Positions 1 to 7,231 of a DNA stretch of 8,307 nt are shown in pieces. Numbering within the stretch: position 1 is the stretch's first letter; each line of letters starts with the position of its first letter. Source of the stretch: an uncultured bacterium (GTDB taxonomy: Bacteria > Pseudomonadota > Alphaproteobacteria > CAISDR01); the NCBI GenBank assembly GCA_903884125.1, contig CAISDR010000473.1, forward strand, positions 1 to 8,307. Direction: 5' to 3'. Under the pieces are notes generated by a model. The model was not told where the DNA came from. It saw only the letters and a program-made list of their open reading frames with translations, and did not search any database. A program made the position numbers and the translations under genes.

Positions 1-16
1 CATGCGTGCAGATTGC

Positions 17-2662
17 TCAGAAGTCGATACGCAGGCGTGTGTACCAGAATCCGCCATTGATACCGAACGGACCACCACTGCGCGGATATAGCTGGCCATC
101 CGACGTACCACCGGTAAGCGGATAAATCGGGCTGGTTGGCGATTGCGCAATTTTGTCCGGGTAGGTGTTCAGCAAGTTCTGCGCACCCATTGTCAGCGTA
201 TAGTGATCCATGAACGTATAGCTGACATCTAGGTCGACAGTGACCTTTTCGCCAAAACGCTGCCCGCTGGGATAATCGTTCAGGTCTCTCCATGATCCAT
301 AGTAATTGGCCCGGCCATTGACCGTCCAATTACCCAGCGACCAATTTGCCGAAGCATTGAGCCTGCTGGCCGGTGCGATTCTTTTGATCACGTCGATCTG
401 TGCAGCACTGATGGTCTGGGGTGAGAATCTGGTTACTTTGCTCTTGTTGTAGTTATACGCCAAGGTCAGGTTCAAATTCGATGCACCAATTTCCATGCGC
501 TTGGTTGCCACCACGTCAACACCCTTGGTAGACGTGTCGAATGCGTTGGTGAAGTAGGTCACGGCGCCACCAACACCCACCGAGATCAACGCAGGCTGGG
601 CGTTGATGTCGGACTGGGTGACGTTGAAGGTCTGTGAAATCCCAATACGGTTGGTCACATCGATCTGATAGGCATCAACCGTCACCGATGTGTCTTCCAT
701 CGGCTTGGTCACAAAACCAAAGCTGTAATTGTTGGACGTTTCCGGCTTCAGCGGAACGGCACCATAATACTTTGAAACCGGATCGGTCACAGGATAGGTG
801 CCGGTTTGAACCTGAACCCCACCGGGGAACGAAGTGGTCAGGATCGAGTCATGGTTTTGACCCGGCGACGGCGCATGGAAGCCCGTGCCGACCGTGCTGC
901 GCAGCGAGAAGCCATCGGTGATTTTGTACAATCCCGACACTTTGCCGACAGTCGAACTGCCCGAGATTTCATAATTTTCGTACCGACCCGCCAGGCCCAA
1001 GCTGAGCCTGCTGGTCACGTCTGCTTCCGCACCTGCATAAAAGCCATAGCTGGCCTCGCTCCACTTACCGGCTGCATTTGGGCTGGTGCCGCCATAACCG
1101 CTGGCACCCGGTGCCTGGGCGCTGGTCGTGCCCGCTGGGGTGTACACACCCGGCGAGGTTAACGTGAACAGCTTTTGGGCGACCGCATAGGGACCAATGC
1201 CGTATGACTGCAAGTCACCGGCGGTCTGGCCATAGGTCTCTTTACGCCATTCGCCGCCACCCGACAGGGTTACCGGGCTTGCAAAGGCTGATACCGCCAA
1301 CGGGTAGGACAGGTCCAGGCTGACATCCGATTCCTCTTGCGACAACGTACCCTGCCGGAAGGAGGTCTGAGACAGCGGACCAAACGACGCGTTCAGCGAA
1401 TTGGTCATGGACAGGTCCAGGGTATTTTTGCTGACCGAACCCGACAAATCATAAGTCAGGCCGCCCGCCAACTCACCCTTGTAACCAAAGGTTCCGTATT
1501 GCTCTTGCGTGTCACCGATAAAGCGCGGTGTAAAGCCCGCGGGATAGATCGACTGGAACGCGAATGTGTTGTTGTCCTTCACGAACCCGCCAGCCGGGCA
1601 AGTTGCATTGCCGGTGGGGCAAGGTGTCAGATAGAATATGTTCTTGAAAGCACCGTTGGCGCCCAGCGACTGGGATGTGCCTGATGAGTCCAGGAACGTT
1701 CCCGAGATTGCTGAGCGAAAGTTAAAGCTTTCGTTCGCATGGGATTCAGCCAAATTGACAAACAGATAGACGCTGCTTTTGGCCGTAATATCGTAGCCTG
1801 AATTAATCAGGACTTTGTAGCCATGACGGGGAGATGAACCCCAGATCTGAGCGGGCAGCGGGTAGTTCGGCAATTGCGATGCCAATGACGGGCTTTGCTG
1901 GGCCAATAAGGCTGCCAGCGGACGGGTCACGCCGCGGCTGGTCTGACCATCATCATCATATTCGCCGCTAAGATTGATAAAGCCCCTCGGGCCGATTGCC
2001 AAACCTGCATTGACTGAATACATCTGGCTCTGGCCGTCGCCGCCTCCGTCAAAGAATTGACCATAGCGCATGTTGGCTTCTATGCCTGACGGGCTATCCT
2101 TCAGGCCGTAGTTGAACACGCCGGCGATGGCGTCAGAACCATATTGAGCGGTTGCGCCATCGCGCAGCACTTGCAGGCTTTTGATCGCAATCGAGGGGAT
2201 AGAGGAAATATCCGCACCTTGGGAGCCGAAGGACAGGCCGGAATCGCCGCCGCCATAGACCTGGACCAGGGCCGAGCGGTTTAACCGCTTGCCGTTCAAC
2301 ATCACCAGGACCTGATCGCTGGCCTGGCCGCGCAATGATGGCGCGCGCACAAAGGTCGAAGCGTCGGAAATCGTGTTCTGGCCTACAAAGAATGACGGCA
2401 CGATGTTCTTCATCACGTCAATCATGTCGGCGACGGGCTGCGTCTTGAACTCAGAAGCGCTGATCACATCGATAGGCGATGCCGATGTCGTAATCGTGCG
2501 GTCCGTACGGCGTGTGCCGATTACCACGATGTCTTCAACATTCTTGTTGCCGGTTGCAGCCGCGGTCTGAGCGACAGCTACATCCGAAACGGCCATAGCG
2601 GCCAGCACCAAGGTCGACACGCCGGTTGCTAGCGCTGAAATGTAACCCGATTTCATGTTCAT
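17..2662 (-). CDS. TonB-dependent outer-membrane receptor
   Basis: Outer-membrane beta-barrel receptor that imports a scarce substrate using energy passed from TonB-ExbBD in the inner membrane. Residues 1-31 form a signal peptide: a basic residue near the start, a hydrophobic stretch, and an AVA cleavage site before Q32. A TonB-box-like segment (DIVVIGTRR, about 44-52) follows. The plug domain spans about 60-200 and contains the typical LNGKRLNRSA and LRDGATAQYGSDAIAG motifs. The remainder is barrel sequence and ends in the expected aromatic residue (RLRIDF). At 881 residues it is full length. A small Cys pair (CPTGNATC) lies in one probable outer loop. GGGGGA lies 4 nt before the first ATG and 10 nt before a second ATG two codons later, so either start is possible. 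The plug style resembles the large receptor families of sphingomonads. The ligand is unknown; a substrate of the nearby catabolic operon is an inference. Confidence 0.95.
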   Translation of the reverse strand: MNMKSGYISALATGVSTLVLAAMAVSDVAVAQTAAATGNKNVEDIVVIGTRRTDRTITTSASPIDVISASEFKTQPVADMIDVMKNIVPSFFVGQNTISDASTFVRAPSLRGQASDQVLVMLNGKRLNRSALVQVYGGGDSGLSFGSQGADISSIPSIAIKSLQVLRDGATAQYGSDAIAGVFNYGLKDSPSGIEANMRYGQFFDGGGDGQSQMYSVNAGLAIGPRGFINLSGEYDDDGQTSRGVTRPLAALLAQQSPSLASQLPNYPLPAQIWGSSPRHGYKVLINSGYDITAKSSVYLFVNLAESHANESFNFRSAISGTFLDSSGTSQSLGANGAFKNIFYLTPCPTGNATCPAGGFVKDNNTFAFQSIYPAGFTPRFIGDTQEQYGTFGYKGELAGGLTYDLSGSVSKNTLDLSMTNSLNASFGPLSQTSFRQGTLSQEESDVSLDLSYPLAVSAFASPVTLSGGGEWRKETYGQTAGDLQSYGIGPYAVAQKLFTLTSPGVYTPAGTTSAQAPGASGYGGTSPNAAGKWSEASYGFYAGAEADVTSRLSLGLAGRYENYEISGSSTVGKVSGLYKITDGFSLRSTVGTGFHAPSPGQNHDSILTTSFPGGVQVQTGTYPVTDPVSKYYGAVPLKPETSNNYSFGFVTKPMEDTSVTVDAYQIDVTNRIGISQTFNVTQSDINAQPALISVGVGGAVTYFTNAFDTSTKGVDVVATKRMEIGASNLNLTLAYNYNKSKVTRFSPQTISAAQIDVIKRIAPASRLNASANWSLGNWTVNGRANYYGSWRDLNDYPSGQRFGEKVTVDLDVSYTFMDHYTLTMGAQNLLNTYPDKIAQSPTSPIYPLTGGTSDGQLYPRSGGPFGINGGFWYTRLRIDF

Positions 2663-2678
2663 CTTATCCCCCGAAACG

Positions 2679-2695
2679 AATAACGACTAGTTATT
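2679..2695. repeat. Inverted repeat in the receptor 5' leader
   Basis: AATAAC and GTTATT are perfect 6-base inverted arms separated by 5 bases. They lie 6 bases upstream of the GGGGGA ribosome site of the receptor gene. The site could be an operator or a weak hairpin in the mRNA leader. It is too short and AT-rich to be a convincing terminator, and there is no second copy to support a specific regulator. Confidence 0.3.
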
Positions 2696-2932
2696 GGGCA
2701 AACTCTTCGCGCATGCACAATCTCTGAGCGTGAGACGGTCATATTCGGACCAAAACTGTCAAGCCAGTTTGGGGCATTTCACGGGGAATTACGGGCGTTT
2801 AAGACCTTAGCTGTGATATTTTTGCACAAAATTTTTCACGCCGATGACACAGTTCCGAACCAAATTTTGAAATTTTACCATGTATCTTAAGGTGTTATAC
2901 TTCAGTATTCTAAATTATAAGTATATATTATC

Positions 2933-2953
2933 GATTGATCGATCATAGCAATC
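2933..2953. repeat. Palindrome upstream of the SPFH gene
   Basis: TGATCGATCA at 2936-2945 is a perfect 10-base palindrome. GATTG (2933-2937) and CAATC (2949-2953) form overlapping or outer inverted arms. The element sits 27-47 bases upstream of the SPFH start codon, just downstream of the most AT-rich part of the gap, where a repressor or activator site would be plausible. Its role is inferred from position only. Confidence 0.25.
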
Positions 2954-2979
2954 AACGATCTCAATTCGGGGAATTAGTC

Positions 2980-3897
2980 ATGACTGAATATGGCATTGGA
3001 ATGGTTTTGATCGCAGCGGTCATAATGGCCGCCTTTTCCTGCTTTACCGTCCGGACCGCTGAAGTTGTTGTGCTGGAACGCTTTGGAAAGTTTCTTCGTA
3101 TCGCCACGCCCGGCCTGAATTGGAAATGGCCTTTGATTGATTCCGTTGCAGGCCGTATCAGCCTGCGGGTCAATCAGATTACCTTGACCATGGAAACAAA
3201 GACCAAGGACAATGTATTCGTGAAAATTCCGATCTCGGTTCAAAACCGGGTGCGACCAGAAAGTGTGTTTGACGCTTTCTACAAACTTGCCAATCCCGAT
3301 GACCAGATTAAAGCCTATGTGGAACAAGTAATCCTTGGACATGTGCCGGGCATGACATTGGACGAGGTTTTTGCCAGCCAATCGGGGATTGCTGCCGCCG
3401 TCAAACAGGAACTTGACGCAGATATGACCGCGTTCGGATTTGAAATCGTCAATGTGCTGGTGACCGACATTGTGCCGGACGAAAAAGTAAAATCAGCTAT
3501 GAACGACATCAACGCAGCCCAGCGTGCTCAGGTGGCCGCCACCGCACGAGGTGAGGCTGAAAAAATTCTGGTCGTCAAAAAGGCCGAGGCAGAAGCAGAA
3601 AGTAAAGCACTGCAGGGTCAGGGCATTGCCAACGAACGCCGTGCGATTGTCGAAGGACTGCAGAGTTCCATCGAACAATTCCAGAAAGTCGTCGGCAGCG
3701 TATCAACGACCGAAGTGATGCAACTTGTGTTGATCACCCAGTATTTCGATACACTGAAATCCATCGGCGACAGCGATAAAACTAATACGTTGTTTGTACC
3801 CCATGGTCCCAGCGCTGTAGCTGATATTTCAGCGCAAATCATGCAATCACTGATTGGCGCGGAGAAAACCAAAGCCTCGGGCTGGACCAATCCCTAG
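2980..3897 (+). CDS. SPFH/band-7 membrane protein, HIR-like
   Basis: Member of the stomatin/prohibitin/flotillin/HflKC (SPFH) superfamily, which forms membrane-anchored oligomers that organise membrane domains or regulate proteases. Residues 6-23 are an N-terminal membrane segment. The SPFH domain follows, with ETKTKDNVF (72-80) and DAFYKL (98-103). A charged Ala/Glu/Lys-rich coiled-coil stretch runs about 180-215, and the C-terminal part has TQYFDTLK (253-260) and FVPHGP. These motifs closely match my memory of plant hypersensitive-induced-response proteins, more so than HflK, HflC or QmcA. The ATG at 2980 is chosen because GGGGA (2968-2972) precedes it by 7 nt and the membrane segment then begins near the N-terminus. 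A TTG 15 codons upstream would add a polar, unsupported extension. The protein has 305 residues. No NfeD-type partner is present, so the function is unknown beyond family level. Confidence 0.93.
   Translation: MTEYGIGMVLIAAVIMAAFSCFTVRTAEVVVLERFGKFLRIATPGLNWKWPLIDSVAGRISLRVNQITLTMETKTKDNVFVKIPISVQNRVRPESVFDAFYKLANPDDQIKAYVEQVILGHVPGMTLDEVFASQSGIAAAVKQELDADMTAFGFEIVNVLVTDIVPDEKVKSAMNDINAAQRAQVAATARGEAEKILVVKKAEAEAESKALQGQGIANERRAIVEGLQSSIEQFQKVVGSVSTTEVMQLVLITQYFDTLKSIGDSDKTNTLFVPHGPSAVADISAQIMQSLIGAEKTKASGWTNP
3894..3897. other. Shared CTAG: overlapping stops of convergent genes
   Basis: The palindrome CTAG supplies the TAG stop of the SPFH gene on the plus strand (3895-3897) and the TAG stop of the amidase on the minus strand (3896-3894). 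There is no intergenic space and no terminator hairpin between the genes. Transcription from each side must therefore run into the opposing gene before it ends, giving antisense overlap. Confidence 0.9.
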
Positions 3898-5300
3898 CCG
3901 CGAGGATCAACAGGCGTTGCCAGTCCAAGATTCTGTTCGATAATTTCGGCAGCGTCCAGGCAACGTGCATCATCGCCACGCCACCCGTTCACCAGAACAC
4001 CGATTGGCAGATTGCTGGCCGCGTCTTGCCCTGCTGGCACATTGACTGATGGCAGGCCCAACAGATTGGCTGGCGCTACGGCCCGTGCCAGTTCAATCGT
4101 CGCATTAGCGCCCTCAACGCTATCGCAATCAAAGCCATGGACAAACGGCAGCTGCGTCCATGTCGGCGACAGTATCAATGGATATTTTGCCATGAACTCA
4201 GACCATTCGCGGGCAATCCCATAGCGTTGCGCCAGCAGGTCAGACACAGATGAAACCGTTTCAACCGGTGTCGCCGATTGATTGGTTGCCATCAGAAAGG
4301 CTACAGCCCCCGGCCCCATCAGGGGCACCATCTGATCGAGCTTTGTGCCGAAATCCCAAAGTATCATCTTTTTCCAAACTTCAATCGATTCCGCAAAGCG
4401 TGGCGGTGTAACCTGTTCAACATGATAGCCCGCATCGGACAAGACCTGCGCCGCTTTGCGTACGACGTCGCCCACGCGTGGATCAGTTGAACCACCAGGC
4501 GGTTCTGCCATGACAGCCACACGACATGGTGCTGATCTTTCATCAGACCAGGGAAGGTTTAGCGATAGAGGGTCACGCGGATGTGCTCCCATCAGAACCC
4601 TAAGTCCCAAACGCACGTCACAGATGCGCCGCGCCATCGGTCCCTGGGCCACCATCAACTGTTCTGCCAGCAGGCGATCTTGCGCAGGTACAAACCCCGC
4701 ATCGGGAACGCGGCCAGCCGATGGACGGATTGATGCAATACCGCATGCCGTTGCCGGGTTACGCAGTGAACCACCAATATCATTGCCAAGGCCGATCGGG
4801 CTCATGCCGGTGGCAAGTGCAACACCTTCACCGCCCGATGACCCACCGGCCGTGTGTTTGCGGTTCCAGGGATTTTTAGTCAGACCGTACAGGGCGCTGT
4901 CTGTATGCAGCCTTAGCCCGAAATCAGGCAGATTGGTTCGGGCCAGCGGAATAGCACCGGCAGCTTTCATGCGTTCCACCACCGGTGCATCCATCGGTAC
5001 GATGGCCTCGGCCAAAGCCGGCACGCCCCAGGTGGTCGGCAATCCGGCCATGTCGATATTTTCTTTGATGGTAAACGGCACCCCATGCAGGGGACCAAGC
5101 GGTGCGCCCGATTTGACTTTGGCGTCCGCCTCAATCGCCATTGCGCGCGCCTGTTCGGCAAGTACCTTTACAATGGCGTTGACCGACGGATTAACCGCCT
5201 CGATACGAGCCAGATGCGCGTCAATGACTTCGACAGAAGAAACTGTCGTCTCAGCGATGGCTCGTGCCAGCTGTGCCGCGCCCATTTGCCAGAGTTCCAT
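3894..5300 (-). CDS. Amidase-signature hydrolase
   Basis: Serine hydrolase of the amidase-signature family, which cleaves carboxamides to acid plus ammonia or amine through a Ser-cisSer-Lys triad. The triad is visible: K79 in FTIKEN, S154 in GGSSGGEG and nucleophile S178 in DIGGSLRNPA. Residue spacing agrees with the family, with 24 residues between the two serines as in FAAH and GatA. The GGEG form and the adjoining SPxGLGxDIGGS sequence look more like FAAH-type amidases than GatA. No GatB or GatC lies nearby, so a tRNA amidotransferase role is unlikely. The 468-residue length is normal and there is no signal peptide, implying a cytoplasmic enzyme. The ATG at 5300 has a weak GGGGG site 5 nt upstream. 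It is the last gene of the operon, 26 nt after the SDR. The substrate is unknown; an amide made or altered by the other operon enzymes is an inference. Confidence 0.93.
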   Translation of the reverse strand: MELWQMGAAQLARAIAETTVSSVEVIDAHLARIEAVNPSVNAIVKVLAEQARAMAIEADAKVKSGAPLGPLHGVPFTIKENIDMAGLPTTWGVPALAEAIVPMDAPVVERMKAAGAIPLARTNLPDFGLRLHTDSALYGLTKNPWNRKHTAGGSSGGEGVALATGMSPIGLGNDIGGSLRNPATACGIASIRPSAGRVPDAGFVPAQDRLLAEQLMVAQGPMARRICDVRLGLRVLMGAHPRDPLSLNLPWSDERSAPCRVAVMAEPPGGSTDPRVGDVVRKAAQVLSDAGYHVEQVTPPRFAESIEVWKKMILWDFGTKLDQMVPLMGPGAVAFLMATNQSATPVETVSSVSDLLAQRYGIAREWSEFMAKYPLILSPTWTQLPFVHGFDCDSVEGANATIELARAVAPANLLGLPSVNVPAGQDAASNLPIGVLVNGWRGDDARCLDAAEIIEQNLGLATPVDPRG

Positions 5301-5326
5301 CGTGACCCCCAGTAAGTCGTACTTTT

Positions 5327-6184
5327 CTAACCCAAAGATATTGCCGGCAGGGCTGTATCCAGGCTGCTGATTGCCGGGCTTTGTGCGGCTGCTTCAAACG
5401 CCTGACGCAATTGGGCATAGCGTTCTTCCACAATGGACGCATAACCGGGATGGGTGAAGATATAGAGCTCACGGTTTTTCATGGCCTCGACAATGCGCTC
5501 GGCAACCGCCTCGACAGGAATTCCAGTCTCGATCAATGGCGAGAATGCAACCAGCTGCGGATCCGCTTCCTTGTTCGCCGGATCGGTTTCAAATGACGTC
5601 AGGTGCAGCCGCGTTTTGACAAAGCCCGGACAGAGCACGGATACACCAATGCCCATCGGCGAAAGCTCCGCATAAAGCGTCTCCGAGATGGACACGACCG
5701 CCGCCTTGCTGGCGCAATACGGTCCCATGAACGCACCGCCGCGCATGCCTGCCATCGACGCTGTATTCAAAATATAACCACGACCTCGCGCTTTGAGCTT
5801 TGGCACAAAGGCTTCGATGCCGTGGATCACGCCCATCAGATTGACCCGCATCACCCAGTCCCAGCTGTCGCTGGAAATATCACCAATGGCACCCGCGGCA
5901 CCGACGCCTGCATTATTGACGACCAGATCAACCGGCCCCAGTTCCGCATCAGCACGTTCTGCTGCGTGAAATACCTGTGCGCGGTCGCCCACATCGCAGA
6001 CAAGGCCAATCGCCCTTGTCTGCATGGATTCGATTTCTGCTACGGCGTGACCCAGGCTTTCCTCATCCCGGTCCACCAGCGCCAGCTTTGTTCCCGTGCG
6101 CGCAAGTCGGCGTGCGAGCGCAAGTCCGATACCGGATGACCCACCGGTAATAAATGCAACTTGTGGGGGCTGTTCGCTGCTCAT
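5327..6184 (-). CDS. Short-chain dehydrogenase/reductase (SDR)
   Basis: NAD(P)-dependent oxidoreductase of the classical SDR family, interconverting an alcohol and a carbonyl in the cytoplasm. The Rossmann-fold cofactor motif TGGSSGIG is at 13-20. D38 at the end of the second strand favours NAD(H), although R39 next to it leaves NADP(H) possible. NNAG is at 90-93. The catalytic tetrad is N115, S143, Y156 and K160 (YCASK), followed by the PG motif at 186-187. The 285 residues are slightly longer than the usual 250 because of a C-terminal extension, as in carveol-dehydrogenase-like or cyclohexanol-type SDRs; the substrate cannot be assigned. The ATG at 6184 overlaps the upstream gene's TGA as ATGA, and GGAGAG (6194-6189) lies inside the upstream gene. 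This implies translational coupling to that gene. Confidence 0.95.
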   Translation of the reverse strand: MSSEQPPQVAFITGGSSGIGLALARRLARTGTKLALVDRDEESLGHAVAEIESMQTRAIGLVCDVGDRAQVFHAAERADAELGPVDLVVNNAGVGAAGAIGDISSDSWDWVMRVNLMGVIHGIEAFVPKLKARGRGYILNTASMAGMRGGAFMGPYCASKAAVVSISETLYAELSPMGIGVSVLCPGFVKTRLHLTSFETDPANKEADPQLVAFSPLIETGIPVEAVAERIVEAMKNRELYIFTHPGYASIVEERYAQLRQAFEAAAQSPAISSLDTALPAISLG

Positions 6185-7194
6185 GCCGCTCTCCGCTCGC
6201 TTAATTGATCAAACATGGACAGGTCCAGACCACGCGCCGCGAGTAATGGCACCAGCACCGCGCGTTTTTGCGCAACGGAATGCTCGCGCGTTGTAACAGC
6301 GTGCCATTCCACCATGCCCCGCCATATGGGGTCGATGATCTCGGCCCCCCTCTTGACACCACCGGCAACCCGCAACGTTGCGCTGCGCAGTTCGGATATC
6401 ACGACCGGAAGATAGCCCACATGCAACGCTTCGTCCTGACGAATGCGCCCGACCATTTCTGCTGCCTGTGCCGCTGCATCATCACCCTTGGGCGCAATAC
6501 CCCGATGAGACAATACGTCATCAACAGTTGCAAAAAATGCTTCCGCCCGCACCTCTATCATCAGGACATTCATCAGAAGTAACAGACATTGTTCAACGGG
6601 CAAAGGCAGTTCAGGCATCAGCCGTCCCAGATCGGGCCTGCCGATGCTGTCAGGGACGACCGGCAATGGATAGGCATCAGCACCAAATACCAGATCGCGT
6701 GCGGCAAACCACATTGTATCATGCCCACCCAGACCGGAATCGGGATCACCCCCTTCGTCCATGCCATGGGCCTGCAAAAGGCCGCCATTGAGATGACCAA
6801 GCGCCCAGTCCGAAATATCCTCGACGACCAGTTCCTGAAAATCTGGCGCTACAAAATTTGTCAGTGCCTGACCGCGTGCTTCAATAACGCCGGTAATCGT
6901 CAGGTCATCCCATAAAACGTTCCCGATGCCGTTTTTCATCAACCAGACATGCTGCCCGGCATTTGGAAAACTGTCATGTTCCAGCAACCGTCGCGATGCA
7001 TCGATCAGTTCGTGACCACGTGCCACATGTTCCTTTGACCATGCCTCTATCGCGCCGGTGCGGAATTTTGAACGGGGAGAGACATAGGTACCATGCTGAT
7101 CCAGGCCACCGTGCAACCGGTAGCCTGCGGCCTCGTGTGGTCGGGCATGTTCATGTTCGGCCAGAAGTTCGGCCCTGGAATAACGCAGGCGCAT
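6181..7194 (-). CDS. Uncharacterised protein, probable ferritin-like (diiron) fold
   Basis: I do not recognise a named family. The 337-residue protein is rich in His, Glu and Asp and has no signal peptide or membrane segment. Its middle looks like a ferritin-like helix pair: a hydrophobic helix with E214 and E218 (IEVRAEAFF), a loop, then a helix with D254-E255-A-L-H258. The gap between E218 and E255 (37 residues) is within the range of diiron carboxylate proteins such as acyl-ACP desaturase. A matching first half is less clear; candidates are E121 or E125 and H158 (GGHDTMW). If metal is bound, an oxygenase or oxidase acting on the pathway substrate is plausible, but this is inference. The ATG at 7194 is chosen because AGGA (7204-7201) precedes it by 6 nt. 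A longer form starting at 7386 would overlap the upstream aldolase gene by about 155 bases and adds an Arg-rich unsupported extension. It ends by a 4-nt overlap with the SDR. Confidence 0.8.
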   Translation of the reverse strand: MRLRYSRAELLAEHEHARPHEAAGYRLHGGLDQHGTYVSPRSKFRTGAIEAWSKEHVARGHELIDASRRLLEHDSFPNAGQHVWLMKNGIGNVLWDDLTITGVIEARGQALTNFVAPDFQELVVEDISDWALGHLNGGLLQAHGMDEGGDPDSGLGGHDTMWFAARDLVFGADAYPLPVVPDSIGRPDLGRLMPELPLPVEQCLLLLMNVLMIEVRAEAFFATVDDVLSHRGIAPKGDDAAAQAAEMVGRIRQDEALHVGYLPVVISELRSATLRVAGGVKRGAEIIDPIWRGMVEWHAVTTREHSVAQKRAVLVPLLAARGLDLSMFDQLSERRAA

Positions 7195-7231
7195 GGGGGA
7201 TCCTGTTTTTGTAATTGCGACCTTAGGCGGA

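Larger units (their letters stand above)
2663..2979. promoter_or_regulatory. Divergent intergenic region (receptor / SPFH gene)
   Basis: This 317-base gap separates the two divergent genes and must hold both promoters. Its right part is AT-rich: 35 G/C in the 120 bases 2821-2940 by hand count, including a run of alternating A/T around 2911-2930. That suits a promoter for the SPFH gene, but no clean -35/-10 pair could be placed. On the minus strand TTGACA occurs at 2762-2757, upstream of the receptor, but no good -10 lies 16-18 nt downstream. No tRNA, small ORF or riboswitch was recognised here. Confidence 0.6.

Noticed and set aside
2935..2979. TTG start of the SPFH protein 15 codons upstream
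   Set aside because: It would add a polar segment before the membrane anchor, and the GGGGA site at 2968-2972 fits the ATG at 2980.
3894..5300. Amidase as GatA of the tRNA amidotransferase
   Set aside because: The triad numbering matches GatA, but the GGEG motif is FAAH-like, no gatB or gatC is adjacent, and the operon is catabolic in character.
4456..5370. 304-codon open frame on the plus strand
   Set aside because: It lies antisense to the amidase and the end of the SDR, is Ser/Arg/Pro/Ala-rich with no recognisable domain, and has no ribosome site. It is a shadow of well-supported genes.
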